A DNA stretch of 64,000 nt from Clostridium_X cadaveris (GCF_039521325.1 NZ_BAAACD010000016.1); one strand, 5' to 3'. Shown: positions 39,405 through 48,407, counted from the first letter of the stretch. Program-made: numbers and translations. The notes: generated by a model from the sequence alone, not told the origin.

Positions 39405-39458
39405 ATAATATTATATCGGCTTATTATTGTCAACCAATTTTTAAAATTAAGTTTACAA
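39405..39458 (-). promoter_or_regulatory. bioY promoter with BirA-type operator
   Basis: TTGTCAAC and GTTTACAA, an imperfect palindrome with a 16-base spacer (39427-39458), match the Firmicute BirA operator pattern. On the minus strand the -35 box TTGACA (39428-39433) lies inside the left half-site, and a TATTAT -10 box (39405-39410) follows after 17 bases. Biotin-bound BirA on the operator would cover the -35 box and shut off bioYBD. Confidence 0.8.
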
Positions 39459-39488
39459 TAAGCTGTGATTTTAGAATTGTCTATAAAA

Positions 39489-39543
39489 ATAAAGAAGTCT
39501 GTACCAAAGATGATTCTTAGAATCATTTTGATACAGACCTTTA
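39489..39543 (-). terminator. Long hairpin terminator after the GH63 gene
   Basis: A stem of more than 20 bp with a few mismatches (outer GTCTGTA with TACAGAC, inner ATGATTCT with AGAATCAT) lies 16 bases after the stop at 39559 and is followed by a T-rich run on the minus strand. Confidence 0.8.
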
Positions 39544-39558
39544 AATTTATATCTTAGA

Positions 39559-41941
39559 TTATTTATTTTTCTTGTTTAAATAAATGAACAATCCACCTAT
39601 TGCTAATATGGCTACTCCACCTATTAATATCTTTGTAGATATGTTATTTTCACTATAAATAGTTTTATCTTCAGAATTTAATTCTCCTAAAGACGTTTGT
39701 GAAGTTGTTACATCTCGAGTTAAAGTATTTCTATACATTAAATAATAACTTGATGCTGACCAGCTGAAATTCTTTGTATGGAGCCCCTTTCCTGTTTCAG
39801 GGTTATAGTTTTCCCTTATAGGGCCATCCGCAGTTAATCCTTCAGCATTATCAAATAATTTTTTTGAAAGTTCCAATGCATCATCATAATATCCATAATT
39901 CTGTAAAGCCTCTACTCCATATAATGCTTGATCCAACCAAACTGGTCCTCTCCAATATTTATTGGGATTAAACTTAGGATTATCCTTTGCTGCAGTTGGT
40001 AGAGGTACAAATGTATTGAATACATCTGGATTCATCATATTGTCTTTGACACCATCTGCTTGGTCCTTCTCAGCCATTTTTGCCCATAGTGGTATCCATC
40101 CTTCAGTTCCTTTTCCTCTATTTACAAGAAGTTTTTTCTGACTTCCATCTTCATTGATTTGTAAATCATAATAAAATCCAGTTTCTTTATCATACATATT
40201 ATCATTTACATAACTTTGTAGCTTTTTAGCACTCTCATCATATTTTTTACTGTCTTTCTTATATCCTAATTCATCAGCCATGGATTTTAAAAATCCCTTT
40301 TCTGCATATAGATAAGCATTAAGGTCAACAGACTCCTGATTAATTGAGTATCCTACAATTTTTCCATCTTTATTTTTATTTTCAAAGATTTTTACTCCTA
40401 TATCTCCTTCTCCTTGACCTTCCTTATCAAATCTAGTGGCATTATCCATTCCACTTTCCCAAGCAGCCGCTAAGATTATTTCTTCTTCACTATTATTTAA
40501 ATCATGAACCATTCCGCCATATTCAGCTACACCATTGCCATCATGATCTCTATTTGAATACCACCAGTCATGATATTTAACCAATTTTGGATACATCTCT
40601 TTAAGAAATTCTTTATCTCCTGTAGCTTTATAAACATTCCACACAGACCATGCTGCTAGAGCAGGTTTTGAATTTCTTTCATTCCAGTTGCCACCATCTC
40701 CGCCTCTAGCCTCATCTTTATTATAAAATACTGCATCTATTATTGCTCCTGCATCCTGAGGTCTTACATTGTCATCTTCTTTTATCTGATAATCAAATAA
40801 AGCTCTTATATTGTTTTTTGCCAATTCACCATCAAAATGAGATGTAGCTACAGCCTGTTTCCATGAATCCCATGCCCAAAATCCTACAAACCATTTATAG
40901 GATAAAGATGGGATCACTCCATCATGTTTAAATGAACCTGCAGCACTTCGCCAGTTAGTTGTTAAAGTTATCATTGATTTTACTGCAGCATTTCTATATT
41001 TATTATCTACAGTTTTATCTAAATCCTTAAACGTATTGGCTAAATAATTCTGCCAACGCTCTTGGTTTTTAGTAAAATATGAGTCTCCATTCTTTAATAA
41101 TTCCTCAACTTTATCTTCTTCTTTTTCAAGTTCATCTTCTGTAAAGGCATATGTATCTGTAGAATAGGTTTTAAAGTGTTCTTTAGGACCTATTTTAACT
41201 TCTTCAACAAGTTTTGTAATGTATGAATCTCCATTTATAGTTGTTTGCGTTTTTCTATCATGGTTGCTTACAAACTTAGTCTCATTAGTAGAGAAAAATC
41301 CCCATGTTGACCTTATATTTTTAAAGTTAACCTCCACACCATTATCTTCTTCCTTTAATGTTAAATTTAAATCATAAGATTTATTACCTGCTTCATCTTT
41401 AGCAGTGTAATATGGGGATTTATTAAATATGCTTCCTGACCATTGAAGGTTTAATGCTAAATCTTTATCTCCCTTATTTTCTATATCTGTCTTAATTAAA
41501 GCTGTTCTGTTAGTTGCAAATATAAGCCTTAAATTAAGCACTAAATCATCAAACTCATAGCTTTGAACTAGTGTACCTGGGTAAAAATCAAATGATGTTT
41601 TAGCCTTTGACAAATCATATTTAGTATTATTCGATGCATTTATTATAGTTAATTTACTAAATATATTTGATAAATTAATTGGATACTCTTCTCCAATTAT
41701 CAATGGGCCAGGAAATCCTCCATATAGCTCTTTCATATCCTTCTTGGGTAAATAATATCCATGCCAAGCCCCCATATCTGAAAATGGATTGTCTATATTT
41801 GTTTCATAATCATCATTTAATTGTATCTTTGGATTTCCACTGACATCTAATATGTTTTTAAAGTCTTTTATATCTGGCACCTTCTCTTCCCCCAACACTT
41901 TTGTAATACCTATATTAGTAAATAATAAGGTCATAATAAGT
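39559..41941 (-). pseudogene. GH63/YgjK-type glycoside hydrolase with 5' end replaced by an IS remnant
   Basis: The frame encodes about 790 residues of a secreted glucosidase-like enzyme: an N-terminal beta-sandwich, then an (alpha/alpha)6 barrel from about residue 290 with FVGFWAWDSWKQAVA, GGDGGNWNERNSKPALAAW and PVWLDQALYG, and a C-terminal hydrophobic anchor with a lysine tail and no LPXTG. Only the end of the signal peptide remains (LSLIMTLLFTNIGITKVLG); immediately upstream the sequence becomes that of an IS3-type transposase. The ATG at 41934 has no ribosome binding site. The gene is therefore 5'-truncated and probably poorly expressed or dead, although the catalytic body is open. Confidence 0.8.
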
Positions 41942-42561
41942 GATAACCATAATCCTTGTTGTTCCTACAGATTTCAAGTATCTTTTCCTTTATTTCCTTA
42001 TCAGGATTGTCTCTATCAAATCGTTTTTTCCAATACATATATGTTACCTTTGGCATACCAGTGTATGAGAGAAGGTCTTTTAGTTTGAATTCTCCTCGGA
42101 GACTGTTTCTTCTCTTTTTATATTTGTCTTAGTCTTATCCAAAATTTTCTTCCGACCTTTCTTATGAGGTCTAAAAGCATCAGGACCGGCTACACGAAAG
42201 CGGTTAACCCAGTTAACAATCATGCTTGGATTGGTTATACCTTCTTGGATTGCCAAGTCTCTATATGAAATCTCACTTGATAGGTATAATTCTACAACAA
42301 AAAGTTTCTTTTCGAAAGGATAGTTTTTTTGTTTTCGGGAACGCATTAAAGCGTCATCACCGAATGAGTTGTAATTATTCACCCACAACTTGATTTTATC
42401 CTTATCAGGAATACCGTATTTCTTAACAAGGTGAATATCGCCACCTTCACCATTTAGATAAGCAGTAACAATTTCCTTTTTTAATTCATATCTATATTTC
42501 GCCATTAAAAACCCGACCTCCAATCGTTAGATTTTTTGGTCTAACTTTTGGGGTCGGTACA
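41942..42561 (-). mobile_element. Truncated IS3-family (IS150-like) insertion sequence
   Basis: The left end at 42561 begins TGTACCGACCCC on the minus strand, the usual TG start of IS150-group inverted repeats. It contains a complete orfA and about the first 60 codons of orfB in the -1 frame (LKDLLSYTGMPKVTYMYWKK, then KEKILEICRNNKDYGY). At about 41942 orfB ends abruptly just where IS150 proteins read GYRR, and the GH63 signal-peptide sequence begins. The rest of orfB and the right inverted repeat are missing, so the element is immobile on its own. Confidence 0.82.
42080..42505 (-). CDS. IS3-family transposase OrfA (helix-turn-helix subunit)
   Basis: 141 residues from the ATG at 42505, with GGAGG upstream; the frame opens at 42523. 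Two helix-turn-helix units are visible (YLNGEGGDIHLVKKYGIPDK and SEISYRDLAIQEGITNPSMI), as in IS150 InsJ. It binds the terminal repeats. With orfB destroyed it has no catalytic partner here. Confidence 0.8.
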   Translation of the reverse strand: MAKYRYELKKEIVTAYLNGEGGDIHLVKKYGIPDKDKIKLWVNNYNSFGDDALMRSRKQKNYPFEKKLFVVELYLSSEISYRDLAIQEGITNPSMIVNWVNRFRVAGPDAFRPHKKGRKKILDKTKTNIKREETVSEENSN

Positions 42562-42585
42562 CTCTGTGCCTATTAATATCAATAT

Positions 42586-43218
42586 CTATTTTAATCTTTC
42601 TAGTACTTCTTCTGTTGTTAATGATCCGCTTGATAGCATTCCAAAATTAACTTCAGCTGCCTTATATGCTTCTTCTCCCGGTGCTGCTGTTGCATCTTTT
42701 GCTATATAAACCTCAAAACCTTGTTCAACCAAATCTCTCATATGTGATTCAATACATATATTTGAGTTCATTCCTACAAGTATTACTGTATCTATCTTCT
42801 GCTTTCTTAGTTGTAATACTAAATCATTTGTCTGTGGTCCAAAAATTTTATGTGGACTTGCAATTATAGTCTCTCCATCTTCAAGATATGGCTTAAACTC
42901 ATCAAGTATATCTGCTCTTGAATTTTTTTCTACAGCCTCTGAAGGACCTTTTCTCTCAAACATTTTCATTTGATGCATCATATGCTCTCCATTGCTACCA
43001 AACTTCCATGTGTAATCGTGAGGGTAGTAATAATGTGGTGATACGAACACTTTATATCTATTTTCCTTTGCTGTTTTAAGTAAAGATATCATATTTTCTA
43101 TAGTGTTGTTAGCTTTAACAACATCCTTAGCCAATTTATAACCTTCACCCATCTCATGTAAAAATTCATTTTGTGGATCTACCACTACTACTGCTGTTTC
43201 TTTATTGTTAAACTTCAT
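42586..43218 (-). CDS. Isochorismatase-family cysteine hydrolase
   Basis: 210 residues with the family triad visible: Asp in VVVVDPQNEFL (residue 14), a lysine in the SPHKIFG region and the nucleophilic cysteine in GMNSNICIESHMRDL near 157. Such enzymes hydrolyse amides such as nicotinamide, ureidoacrylate or N-carbamoyl compounds, or vinyl ethers; the substrate here is unclear. It is monocistronic and starts about 660 bases before the IS remnant in its direction of transcription. Confidence 0.88.
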   Translation of the reverse strand: MKFNNKETAVVVVDPQNEFLHEMGEGYKLAKDVVKANNTIENMISLLKTAKENRYKVFVSPHYYYPHDYTWKFGSNGEHMMHQMKMFERKGPSEAVEKNSRADILDEFKPYLEDGETIIASPHKIFGPQTNDLVLQLRKQKIDTVILVGMNSNICIESHMRDLVEQGFEVYIAKDATAAPGEEAYKAAEVNFGMLSSGSLTTEEVLERLK

Positions 43219-43380
43219 TTAAATCACTCTCCTAATTTTTTATAAGGCTTAAATCACTTGCTATGACTATATAATAATAGCTAAACAATAAACTCACAAT
43301 TAGGCACTTTTAAGTTTCTAGAAACCTTTAAGTTACCTAATTTCTTTTTCTAATGAATTTTTGCTTAAAAATCATACTAT

Positions 43381-43737
43381 CTATTTAAAGGAAGCATACT
43401 CTTCTATAAGTTTAATCATATTTTCCTTATTCTGTTCAAATTGAATAAGCCTATTAACATTAGCACCATATGGATGTGGAAATTCTGTGAGAATTTGATT
43501 TTCTCCTATGATTCCCTGCTCCTTTAATTTACATAAAACCTCTTCAACAGCTTTTCCTAATGGTATTAATAAAACTTCCTTTGGATTATCTAAACTTTCT
43601 AATTCCTCTATAAAGTTTTCATAAACATACTTCATTAAAAAATCATTTATTAATAGCTCATCCTTTGTATATTTATCTTTTAAAGGCAATTTCTTTATCA
43701 CATCTTTGTAATCATATAATACTTTTTCATGTCTAAG
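43381..43737 (-). pseudogene. 3' fragment of a uracil-DNA-glycosylase-like protein
   Basis: An open frame of about 118 codons runs from a stop at 43738 and has no convincing start; a GTG at 43701 lacks a good ribosome binding site. The C-terminal part VLLIPLGKAVEEVLCKL followed by EFPHPYGANVNRLIQF resembles the last conserved segment of UDG-superfamily proteins, which read HPSGANGHR there. The N-terminal catalytic half is absent. It lies in a stretch that holds other gene fragments. Confidence 0.55.
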
Positions 43738-43782
43738 TCACATCCTATACTATTTATAATTTAGTTAATATGCTTAAAACAA

Positions 43783-43814
43783 AAAAGCACTACCCCCTCA
43801 AGAATAGTGCTTTT
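43783..43814 (-). terminator. Terminator of the AraC-type regulator gene
   Basis: A 10-bp perfect stem (43783-43792 with 43805-43814) of AAAAGCACTA lies 22 bases after the stop and ends in a T-run on the minus strand. Confidence 0.78.
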
Positions 43815-43836
43815 ACGTTTAACTTCATGTCATGAA

Positions 43837-44694
43837 TTATTTTTTCTTAACAGGAATCCAAATTTCGCTGTAGTAGTTCTCATCTTGATTACCTTTTGGA
43901 TAATCAGCTATATTTGTATACATTTCAATATTGTACCCTGCTGCAATTTCATAATCCTTGCAATTAGGTAGCCATTCTGAAAAGATTTTTTTATTCACAT
44001 CTTGCAAAGATTTTGGCATTGCACCCTTACAAGCAAAAACAGCCCACATGTGTTTAGGAATGATTTTTGTAACAAAGCCATTAGGTATCTCTATAGACGG
44101 ATTATAATTATCTGCAATCAAATATTCAAACTCATCTGAATCCATGCTCTCATCTATACAAACCCCATACATTCCACATACAAATTTCCCATTTCCTTTT
44201 TTATAATGCTCTGTCCAAAACTGTGGGATTTCTGCAGTTGCACTATCATATTTAAATACCTTTGATATGCCCATTACCGTAAACGAATCTTTTTCAATAA
44301 TTTTGTAATCCATAATATAACCACCTTCCAATGAAAATTTGATTTTCAGTGGAGCAAATGATTTAACCATTGCTCCATCTTTTCGAACAGCAGTAGGTGT
44401 TATCCCATGAAATCGAGTAAAGGCTTTTGTGAAACTATCCGGTGAAGTGTAGCCATATTTCAGAGCAATATCAATAATTTTTTCATCAGTTGAAACAAGC
44501 TCACTGCCGGCAAGTGTGAGCCTGCGTTGTCTGATATATTCACCCACCGTAAAACCACAAAGCATTGCAAATCCTTTTTGGAAATAAAACGGAGACATAA
44601 ATGCTTTTTTTGCAATATCTTCTATTACAATTTCTTCAGTGATGTTCTCCTCAATGTAACTTATAGCTTCACCTATTCCTTCAATCCATCCCAT
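43837..44694 (-). CDS. AraC-family regulator with GyrI-like effector domain
   Basis: 285 residues from the ATG at 44694, preferred because GGGGGA lies at good spacing; the frame opens at 44721. The N-terminal AraC double helix-turn-helix spans about residues 5-105 (MSPFYFQKGFAMLCGFTVGE and IDIALKYGYTSPDSFTKAFT). The C-terminal half is a GyrI/Rob-like ligand domain ending SEIWIPVKK, found in regulators that sense drugs or amphipathic molecules. Target genes are not evident. Confidence 0.88.
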   Translation of the reverse strand: MGWIEGIGEAISYIEENITEEIVIEDIAKKAFMSPFYFQKGFAMLCGFTVGEYIRQRRLTLAGSELVSTDEKIIDIALKYGYTSPDSFTKAFTRFHGITPTAVRKDGAMVKSFAPLKIKFSLEGGYIMDYKIIEKDSFTVMGISKVFKYDSATAEIPQFWTEHYKKGNGKFVCGMYGVCIDESMDSDEFEYLIADNYNPSIEIPNGFVTKIIPKHMWAVFACKGAMPKSLQDVNKKIFSEWLPNCKDYEIAAGYNIEMYTNIADYPKGNQDENYYSEIWIPVKKK

Positions 44695-44804
44695 AACCAT
44701 TCCCCCTGTCTGTACATACATCTTATCTCTTTTTAGGCGGCTATTCCCGACTTTTTGTGTTATCTTTTGTCTTGTCTAAAATATTATTAAATAGCCTGTA
44801 CTAT

Positions 44805-45077
44805 CTATTTAGATATATTGTTAAATGTAAATATTAGTTTATATCCGTCAAATGTTACATCATGTTTTTCTTCAAAGTTCCCATTTGTATAGTCGCTAAT
44901 GGTTTTTCTCCAAAACTTTTCTGCCCTTGGATTTGTTCCTGATGGTGCAACATATAATTTCCACTCTCCTAAAAATTTATCAAATATCTGTTTTGCTGCA
45001 ATGGATGCAATATTCCTTCCTCTGTATGGCCTTAATAAAAAGAACTCATAAACATAATGATTATTTTTCCTTATATT
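44805..45077 (-). pseudogene. 3' fragment of a GNAT acetyltransferase
   Basis: A start-less open stretch of about 90 codons encodes the last half of a GNAT enzyme: YVYEFFLLRPYRGRNIASIA includes the R-G-R/K-x-I-A acetyl-CoA loop, followed by LYVAPSGTNPRAEKFWRKTI. It joins directly to the HD-domain fragment at about 45071-45077. The N-terminal half of the GNAT is missing. It is a gene remnant produced by deletion between two genes. Confidence 0.7.
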
Positions 45078-45202
45078 GCACCTATATCATGTAATATTGC
45101 AGCTATTTTTGCTTCTTCTATAAAATTTTCATCACAACCCAATTTATCCAATAAAACTTCAATTATCTTTTGATCACTATTTATTCTTTCAAATCTATTC
45201 AT
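45071..45202 (-). pseudogene. 5' fragment of an HD-domain phosphohydrolase
   Basis: ATG at 45202 with AAGGAA upstream starts a 43-codon frame ending at 45071. It includes FIEEAKIAAILHDIGA, which is the H-D doublet of the HD metal-dependent phosphohydrolase fold, and breaks off right after it where the GNAT fragment begins. Everything after the HD motif is missing. Confidence 0.65.
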
Positions 45203-45234
45203 TACATAATTCCTTTTATTATGATAAATTTAAA

Positions 45235-45262
45235 AAAGGTTGTAGTATAAACTACAACCTTT
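45235..45262. terminator. Terminator after the zinc-ribbon gene
   Basis: A 12-bp perfect stem (45235-45246 with 45251-45262) containing AAAGGTTGTAGT, directly after the stop at 45275. Confidence 0.82.
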
Positions 45263-45274
45263 AATAATCAAAAA

Positions 45275-45427
45275 TTATCTTCTATTTTGTTCCTTCTTAG
45301 CTCTTCTACAAGCTGGACATCTTGTTGGCTCATTTTCAAATCCTTTTTCCTTGTAGAATTCTTGCTCTCCTACTGAAAATACGAATTCTGCTCCGCAATC
45401 TCTGCATGTTATTGTCTTATCTGTCAT
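45275..45427 (-). CDS. Small zinc-ribbon protein (50 aa)
   Basis: 50 residues with two CxxC knuckles (TCRDCGAEF and TRCPACRRAKK) forming a zinc ribbon; the VFSVGEQEFYKEKGFENEP linker is typical of the clostridial zinc-ribbon family often annotated as a probable zinc-binding domain. The ATG at 45427 follows GGAGGA; the longer frame to 45484 has no supporting site. Function unknown, perhaps nucleic-acid binding. Confidence 0.85.
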   Translation of the reverse strand: MTDKTITCRDCGAEFVFSVGEQEFYKEKGFENEPTRCPACRRAKKEQNRR

Positions 45428-45670
45428 AAATATTCCTCCTAAAATTAAAGATTCTAAATTGATATAATAATCTCTAATTTTCAAGAAACTATTTACCTAA
45501 ATGAAACTTTTTTTTGTTAGCATTTCGCTACTTATTTAGTATATCACAGTATTTATCTAATTGCAATCTTTTTTTGATTGATTTTTATAAACAGTCAAAA
45601 TTAATTTAATATTTAGCATACTTTACACCTTATCACATTTGTTATTGCATTTATTTTATTCATATTATCA

Positions 45671-46357
45671 TTACTCGACAGCAATATATACATCCATATA
45701 AGAAACTCCATCTTTATTGTATTCTTTTTCAAAGCATGATAAAACCTCTTTATTTTGTTTATGATTTAAACTATTTACTTCCATATATCGTATAAGTGTT
45801 TTGTATGCATTAGGAATTAACGTAAATGGCGCCTTAAACGGTTCCTTGATTGTAATAGCTACGTACTGATGATGTTCTTGTATGATTTCCTCTGGGCAAT
45901 CATCTGAAAAATTCTCTGGTATTATACATGCTGCTACATAGCCATGCATATGATATACATTTACCTGTTCTTGTGATACAAAAGGAAAATTCCAACCTAT
46001 TATTTCGGGGTTCTCAATACCATTTAAAATAGCCCAATCATACACATGTTTTTTTGCATCATCTTCTGGTTTACTACTAATTACTGTATATTTAACATAT
46101 CTGAATAAAGGAACCTTTTCTACACGAATATTTGTATAAGCTTCATTATCTGAATTCATATTTCCTAATATTATTTCATCTAAAGAACAAGAAAAAAGTT
46201 TGCAAAGTTGAATAGCCTTTTCCATTTCTGGAAAGGCAGAATTCATTTCCCATTTGGATACCGTTTGTCTGGATACATTCATTTTTTCAGCCAATTCTTC
46301 TTGTGTCATTCTTTCATGCATTTTTCTAAGAAACTGTAGATTTTGTCCAAATATCAT
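45671..46357 (-). CDS. XRE-family regulator with GyrI-like effector domain
   Basis: 228 residues. The N-terminal helix-turn-helix is MTQEELAEKMNVSRQTVSKW (about residues 17-36). The C-terminal 150 residues resemble an AraC effector-binding (GyrI-like) domain, with WNFPFVSQEQVNVYHMHGYV and MDVYIAVE at the end. The combination suggests a small-molecule-responsive repressor. AGGGGGA precedes the ATG. It is the last chromosomal gene before the rlmH-side integration site. Confidence 0.85.
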   Translation of the reverse strand: MIFGQNLQFLRKMHERMTQEELAEKMNVSRQTVSKWEMNSAFPEMEKAIQLCKLFSCSLDEIILGNMNSDNEAYTNIRVEKVPLFRYVKYTVISSKPEDDAKKHVYDWAILNGIENPEIIGWNFPFVSQEQVNVYHMHGYVAACIIPENFSDDCPEEIIQEHHQYVAITIKEPFKAPFTLIPNAYKTLIRYMEVNSLNHKQNKEVLSCFEKEYNKDGVSYMDVYIAVE

Positions 46358-46570
46358 TTTGTTATCCCCCTATTTAATTGATACTTAAATTGTAACTAAT
46401 AAATAATGAGTAGTACACCAACTTACATTTTCTATTTTTTTAATATATGCAACTTAAGGTTGCATGCTGTAAATGCTACATAATATAAAGGATATTCTGT
46501 GATATGTATAATCGCCTTTTTTATATTAACAATTCCGTAATGGATGGCTACGGAGGTTTTAAACGTTTTA

Positions 46571-46613
46571 TCCTCCTTGGACTATTGGTGATTATTTCAT
46601 AATAGTTAGGAGG
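46571..46613 (+). promoter_or_regulatory. Hairpin that would hide a ribosome binding site
   Basis: CCTCCT (46572-46577) can pair with AGGAGG (46608-46613), and ACTATT (46581-46586) with AATAGT (46601-46606), enclosing a 14-base loop. The AGGAGG is the ribosome binding site of the small frame at 46619. This is seen directly; whether it regulates translation is inference. Confidence 0.45.
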
Positions 46614-46618
46614 TGATA

Positions 46619-46762
46619 TTGGATATGCTGGAATTAACTATAAAAAGCTTTTTTGCTATTTATATTATTAGATTAGTTTTAAAACATAATCTTTTTATTT
46701 CTAAACTAATTATCAAGATTAAATTTCTTGCATCTCATTTAGCCCAAAATCATTCATATTAA
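46619..46762 (+). CDS. Possible small basic membrane peptide (47 aa)
   Basis: A strong AGGAGGTGATA precedes a TTG at 46619, with an in-frame ATG at 46625, opening a frame of 45-47 codons. The product has a hydrophobic first half (SFFAIYIIRLVL) and alternating hydrophobic and lysine residues later (KLIIKIKFLASHL). No family was recognised. It resembles type I toxin peptides in size and in its sequestered ribosome binding site, but no antisense RNA was identified. It lies just outside the left att site and may be a remnant of an older element. Confidence 0.35.
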   Translation: MDMLELTIKSFFAIYIIRLVLKHNLFISKLIIKIKFLASHLAQNHSY

Positions 46763-46848
46763 TCTTCCTCATAAATTTCTATTTATCTTCCACTTTTAAT
46801 TTAATACCTAACTAATTATAACATATTTTGTAAAATTAACATCGCTTG

Positions 46849-46857
46849 TGATACGGT
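46849..46857. other. Degenerate att-core-like sequence outside the left boundary
   Basis: TGATACGGT is shared with the element's att repeat; on the minus strand ACCGTATCA is followed by CAAG where att has TAAA. It sits 58 bp outside the left repeat and forms part of a small palindrome, GATACGGTATC. It could be the scar of an earlier insertion at the same site, or chance. Confidence 0.35.
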
Positions 46858-46914
46858 ATCTTCATCTGTAAAAATAGCCTTAGGCAAGTTATATCAATTC
46901 CTAATGCTATGAAT

Positions 46915-46940
46915 CTCATTTATTTATGATACGGTTCTCC
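46915..46940. repeat. Left attachment site (distal copy of the rlmH 3' end)
   Basis: A 26-bp sequence identical to 62712-62737. On the minus strand it spells the end of rlmH (codons for Gly-Glu-Pro-Tyr-His-Lys-stop plus seven bases). At this copy TGATACGG, TTCT and CCGTATCA together form a perfect 8-bp hairpin (46927-46946), extending beyond the repeat into the element. Confidence 0.92.
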
Positions 46941-46968
46941 GTATCAGTAGTAAGTGAGGTTTTTTTTA

Positions 46969-47658
46969 TTAATAAGTATCCTCTAATCCCATTACTAACT
47001 TTATTCTATTCATTAGTTTTTCTCTTAATTTTTTTAGTTGTTCTTCATTTCCAAACCATAAATCATTATATTCTTCACAAAAAGCCTTATATATTTTATT
47101 CTCATCATCTGTATTTTCTATATCTAAAATTCTACAAAGTATCTCATTATTATTTATACATTTACTTAAGTCACAATATAGTTTACTCATTCTTTCGTTA
47201 TATAGCCTATTTACTGTATTAGTTGTATATTCTTTATTAGGAATTATACATACTACACTTATTCTGCCCTTATTTTTTCCTCTTCCATTATATGCTGGTT
47301 CTGATTTATCTTCTTCTATAGATATCTTTACATCATTACTATTTAAGCAATCACCTTCAATAGTAGAATTATAACATTTTATCCCTTCCTTTTTTAAAAT
47401 ATTTCTGCAATTCTCTAGTTGTGTACTTAGGGCTTTATCTTTTTTATTTTCATGCTTAAATTTTATTTCTATTGTATTATAAATACTATTTTTAAAATTA
47501 AATTCTTCTCTATTTAATACTTCTTTATAATTATAAGTAATGACTAATACATAACATTTCTTAACATCTAAATTACATTTGTTGCTCTTAATAAACTTAC
47601 TAAACTCCCCTTGTATCTTATTATCAAAAATATGAGTATTTTTTATAATCAATTCCAT
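46969..47658 (-). CDS. Hypothetical protein of the rlmH element (229 aa)
   Basis: 229 residues, cytoplasmic, mixed alpha/beta, lysine-rich. The N-terminal half has alternating strands (CYVLVITYNYKEVL, NTIEIKFKHEN) and the C-terminal half is helical, ending with EEQLKKLREKLMNRIKLVMG. I recognise no family. GGAGTG precedes the ATG. It is the element gene farthest from rlmH and ends 29 bases inside the left att repeat, so it could be tied to boundary function, but nothing in the sequence shows it. Confidence 0.65.
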   Translation of the reverse strand: MELIIKNTHIFDNKIQGEFSKFIKSNKCNLDVKKCYVLVITYNYKEVLNREEFNFKNSIYNTIEIKFKHENKKDKALSTQLENCRNILKKEGIKCYNSTIEGDCLNSNDVKISIEEDKSEPAYNGRGKNKGRISVVCIIPNKEYTTNTVNRLYNERMSKLYCDLSKCINNNEILCRILDIENTDDENKIYKAFCEEYNDLWFGNEEQLKKLREKLMNRIKLVMGLEDTY

Positions 47659-47758
47659 AGATTCATCACTCCGATATAATTTAATATACTAACTATTATT
47701 GACATACTTTTAGTATTAATATCTATTATATTAAGTAATATAAATTCTAATAAAAGCA

Positions 47759-47786
47759 AAAGGAGTATCTAATATAATACTCCTTT
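47759..47786 (-). terminator. Terminator of the 180-aa gene
   Basis: A 10-bp perfect stem (47759-47768 with 47777-47786) with AAAGGAGTAT, 16 bases after the stop at 47802. Confidence 0.78.
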
Positions 47787-47801
47787 ACTACTCTTTGCTT
47801 T

Positions 47802-48344
47802 CTATTTATATTCATTAATATGTTGAGTTACTCTATTATGATAATCTATATCTTCTTCCATTGCATCAAATACAACTGCTCTATCTATACCAAATTCATA
47901 TAACCAACTATAATCATATGTATCAGTCCATGAAACTATAAAAACTTTATTAACTGTATTTCTTATCAAGTCATTTAGTATTTCTTTTCTTTGTTCATCT
48001 TTCTTTCTACATATTGAATCTACTGGATATAATATAGATACATTATATCTTTCATTTCTCCATGACTTTTTATTTATTGTATCTATATACATTCTCAAGT
48101 TTCCTACTTTAATTCTTGTATTCAATTTTGCTGATTTGAGACTATTTTGAAAAATACTATCAATATTATTTTTTCCATTAATCCTAAATAAAACTTTAAC
48201 ACCGTCTTGTACTGTTTTATTTAATGTTCGTAATACCTCCATATGTTTTTCATATTGATGTGTTCCTGTTATAAGCATTACCTTTTCATCATCACTATTT
48301 AAAAATTCTATAATTTCTTTTTTTAAATTCTCTCTATTATTCAT
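47802..48344 (-). CDS. Hypothetical protein of the rlmH element (180 aa)
   Basis: 180 residues, soluble. The pattern of strands and helices (KVMLITGTHQYEKHMEVLRT near residue 21, KVLFRINGKNNI, VNKVFIVSWTDTYDYSWLYE, RAVVFDAMEED) suggests an alpha/beta nucleotide-binding or PLD/TIR-like fold, but the segment after LITG lacks a P-loop GK[ST], so ATP binding is not supported. No family recognised. GGGTGGGG precedes the ATG. The gene has its own terminator. Confidence 0.65.
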   Translation of the reverse strand: MNNRENLKKEIIEFLNSDDEKVMLITGTHQYEKHMEVLRTLNKTVQDGVKVLFRINGKNNIDSIFQNSLKSAKLNTRIKVGNLRMYIDTINKKSWRNERYNVSILYPVDSICRKKDEQRKEILNDLIRNTVNKVFIVSWTDTYDYSWLYEFGIDRAVVFDAMEEDIDYHNRVTQHINEYK

Positions 48345-48373
48345 TTATACCCCACCCTTTATATTAAGATTTT

Positions 48374-48407
48374 AAAAATAGACTAGGAATTCTCCTAATC
48401 TATTTTT
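48374..48407 (-). terminator. Terminator of the DUF2188 gene
   Basis: A 15-bp stem with one mismatch (48374-48388 with 48393-48407), directly after the stop at 48411, with a T-run on the minus strand. Confidence 0.8.

Noticed and set aside
47802..48344. NTPase reading of LITGTHQYEKH as a P-loop
   Set aside because: The segment lacks the GK[ST] of Walker A and there is no Walker B, so nucleotide hydrolysis is not supported.
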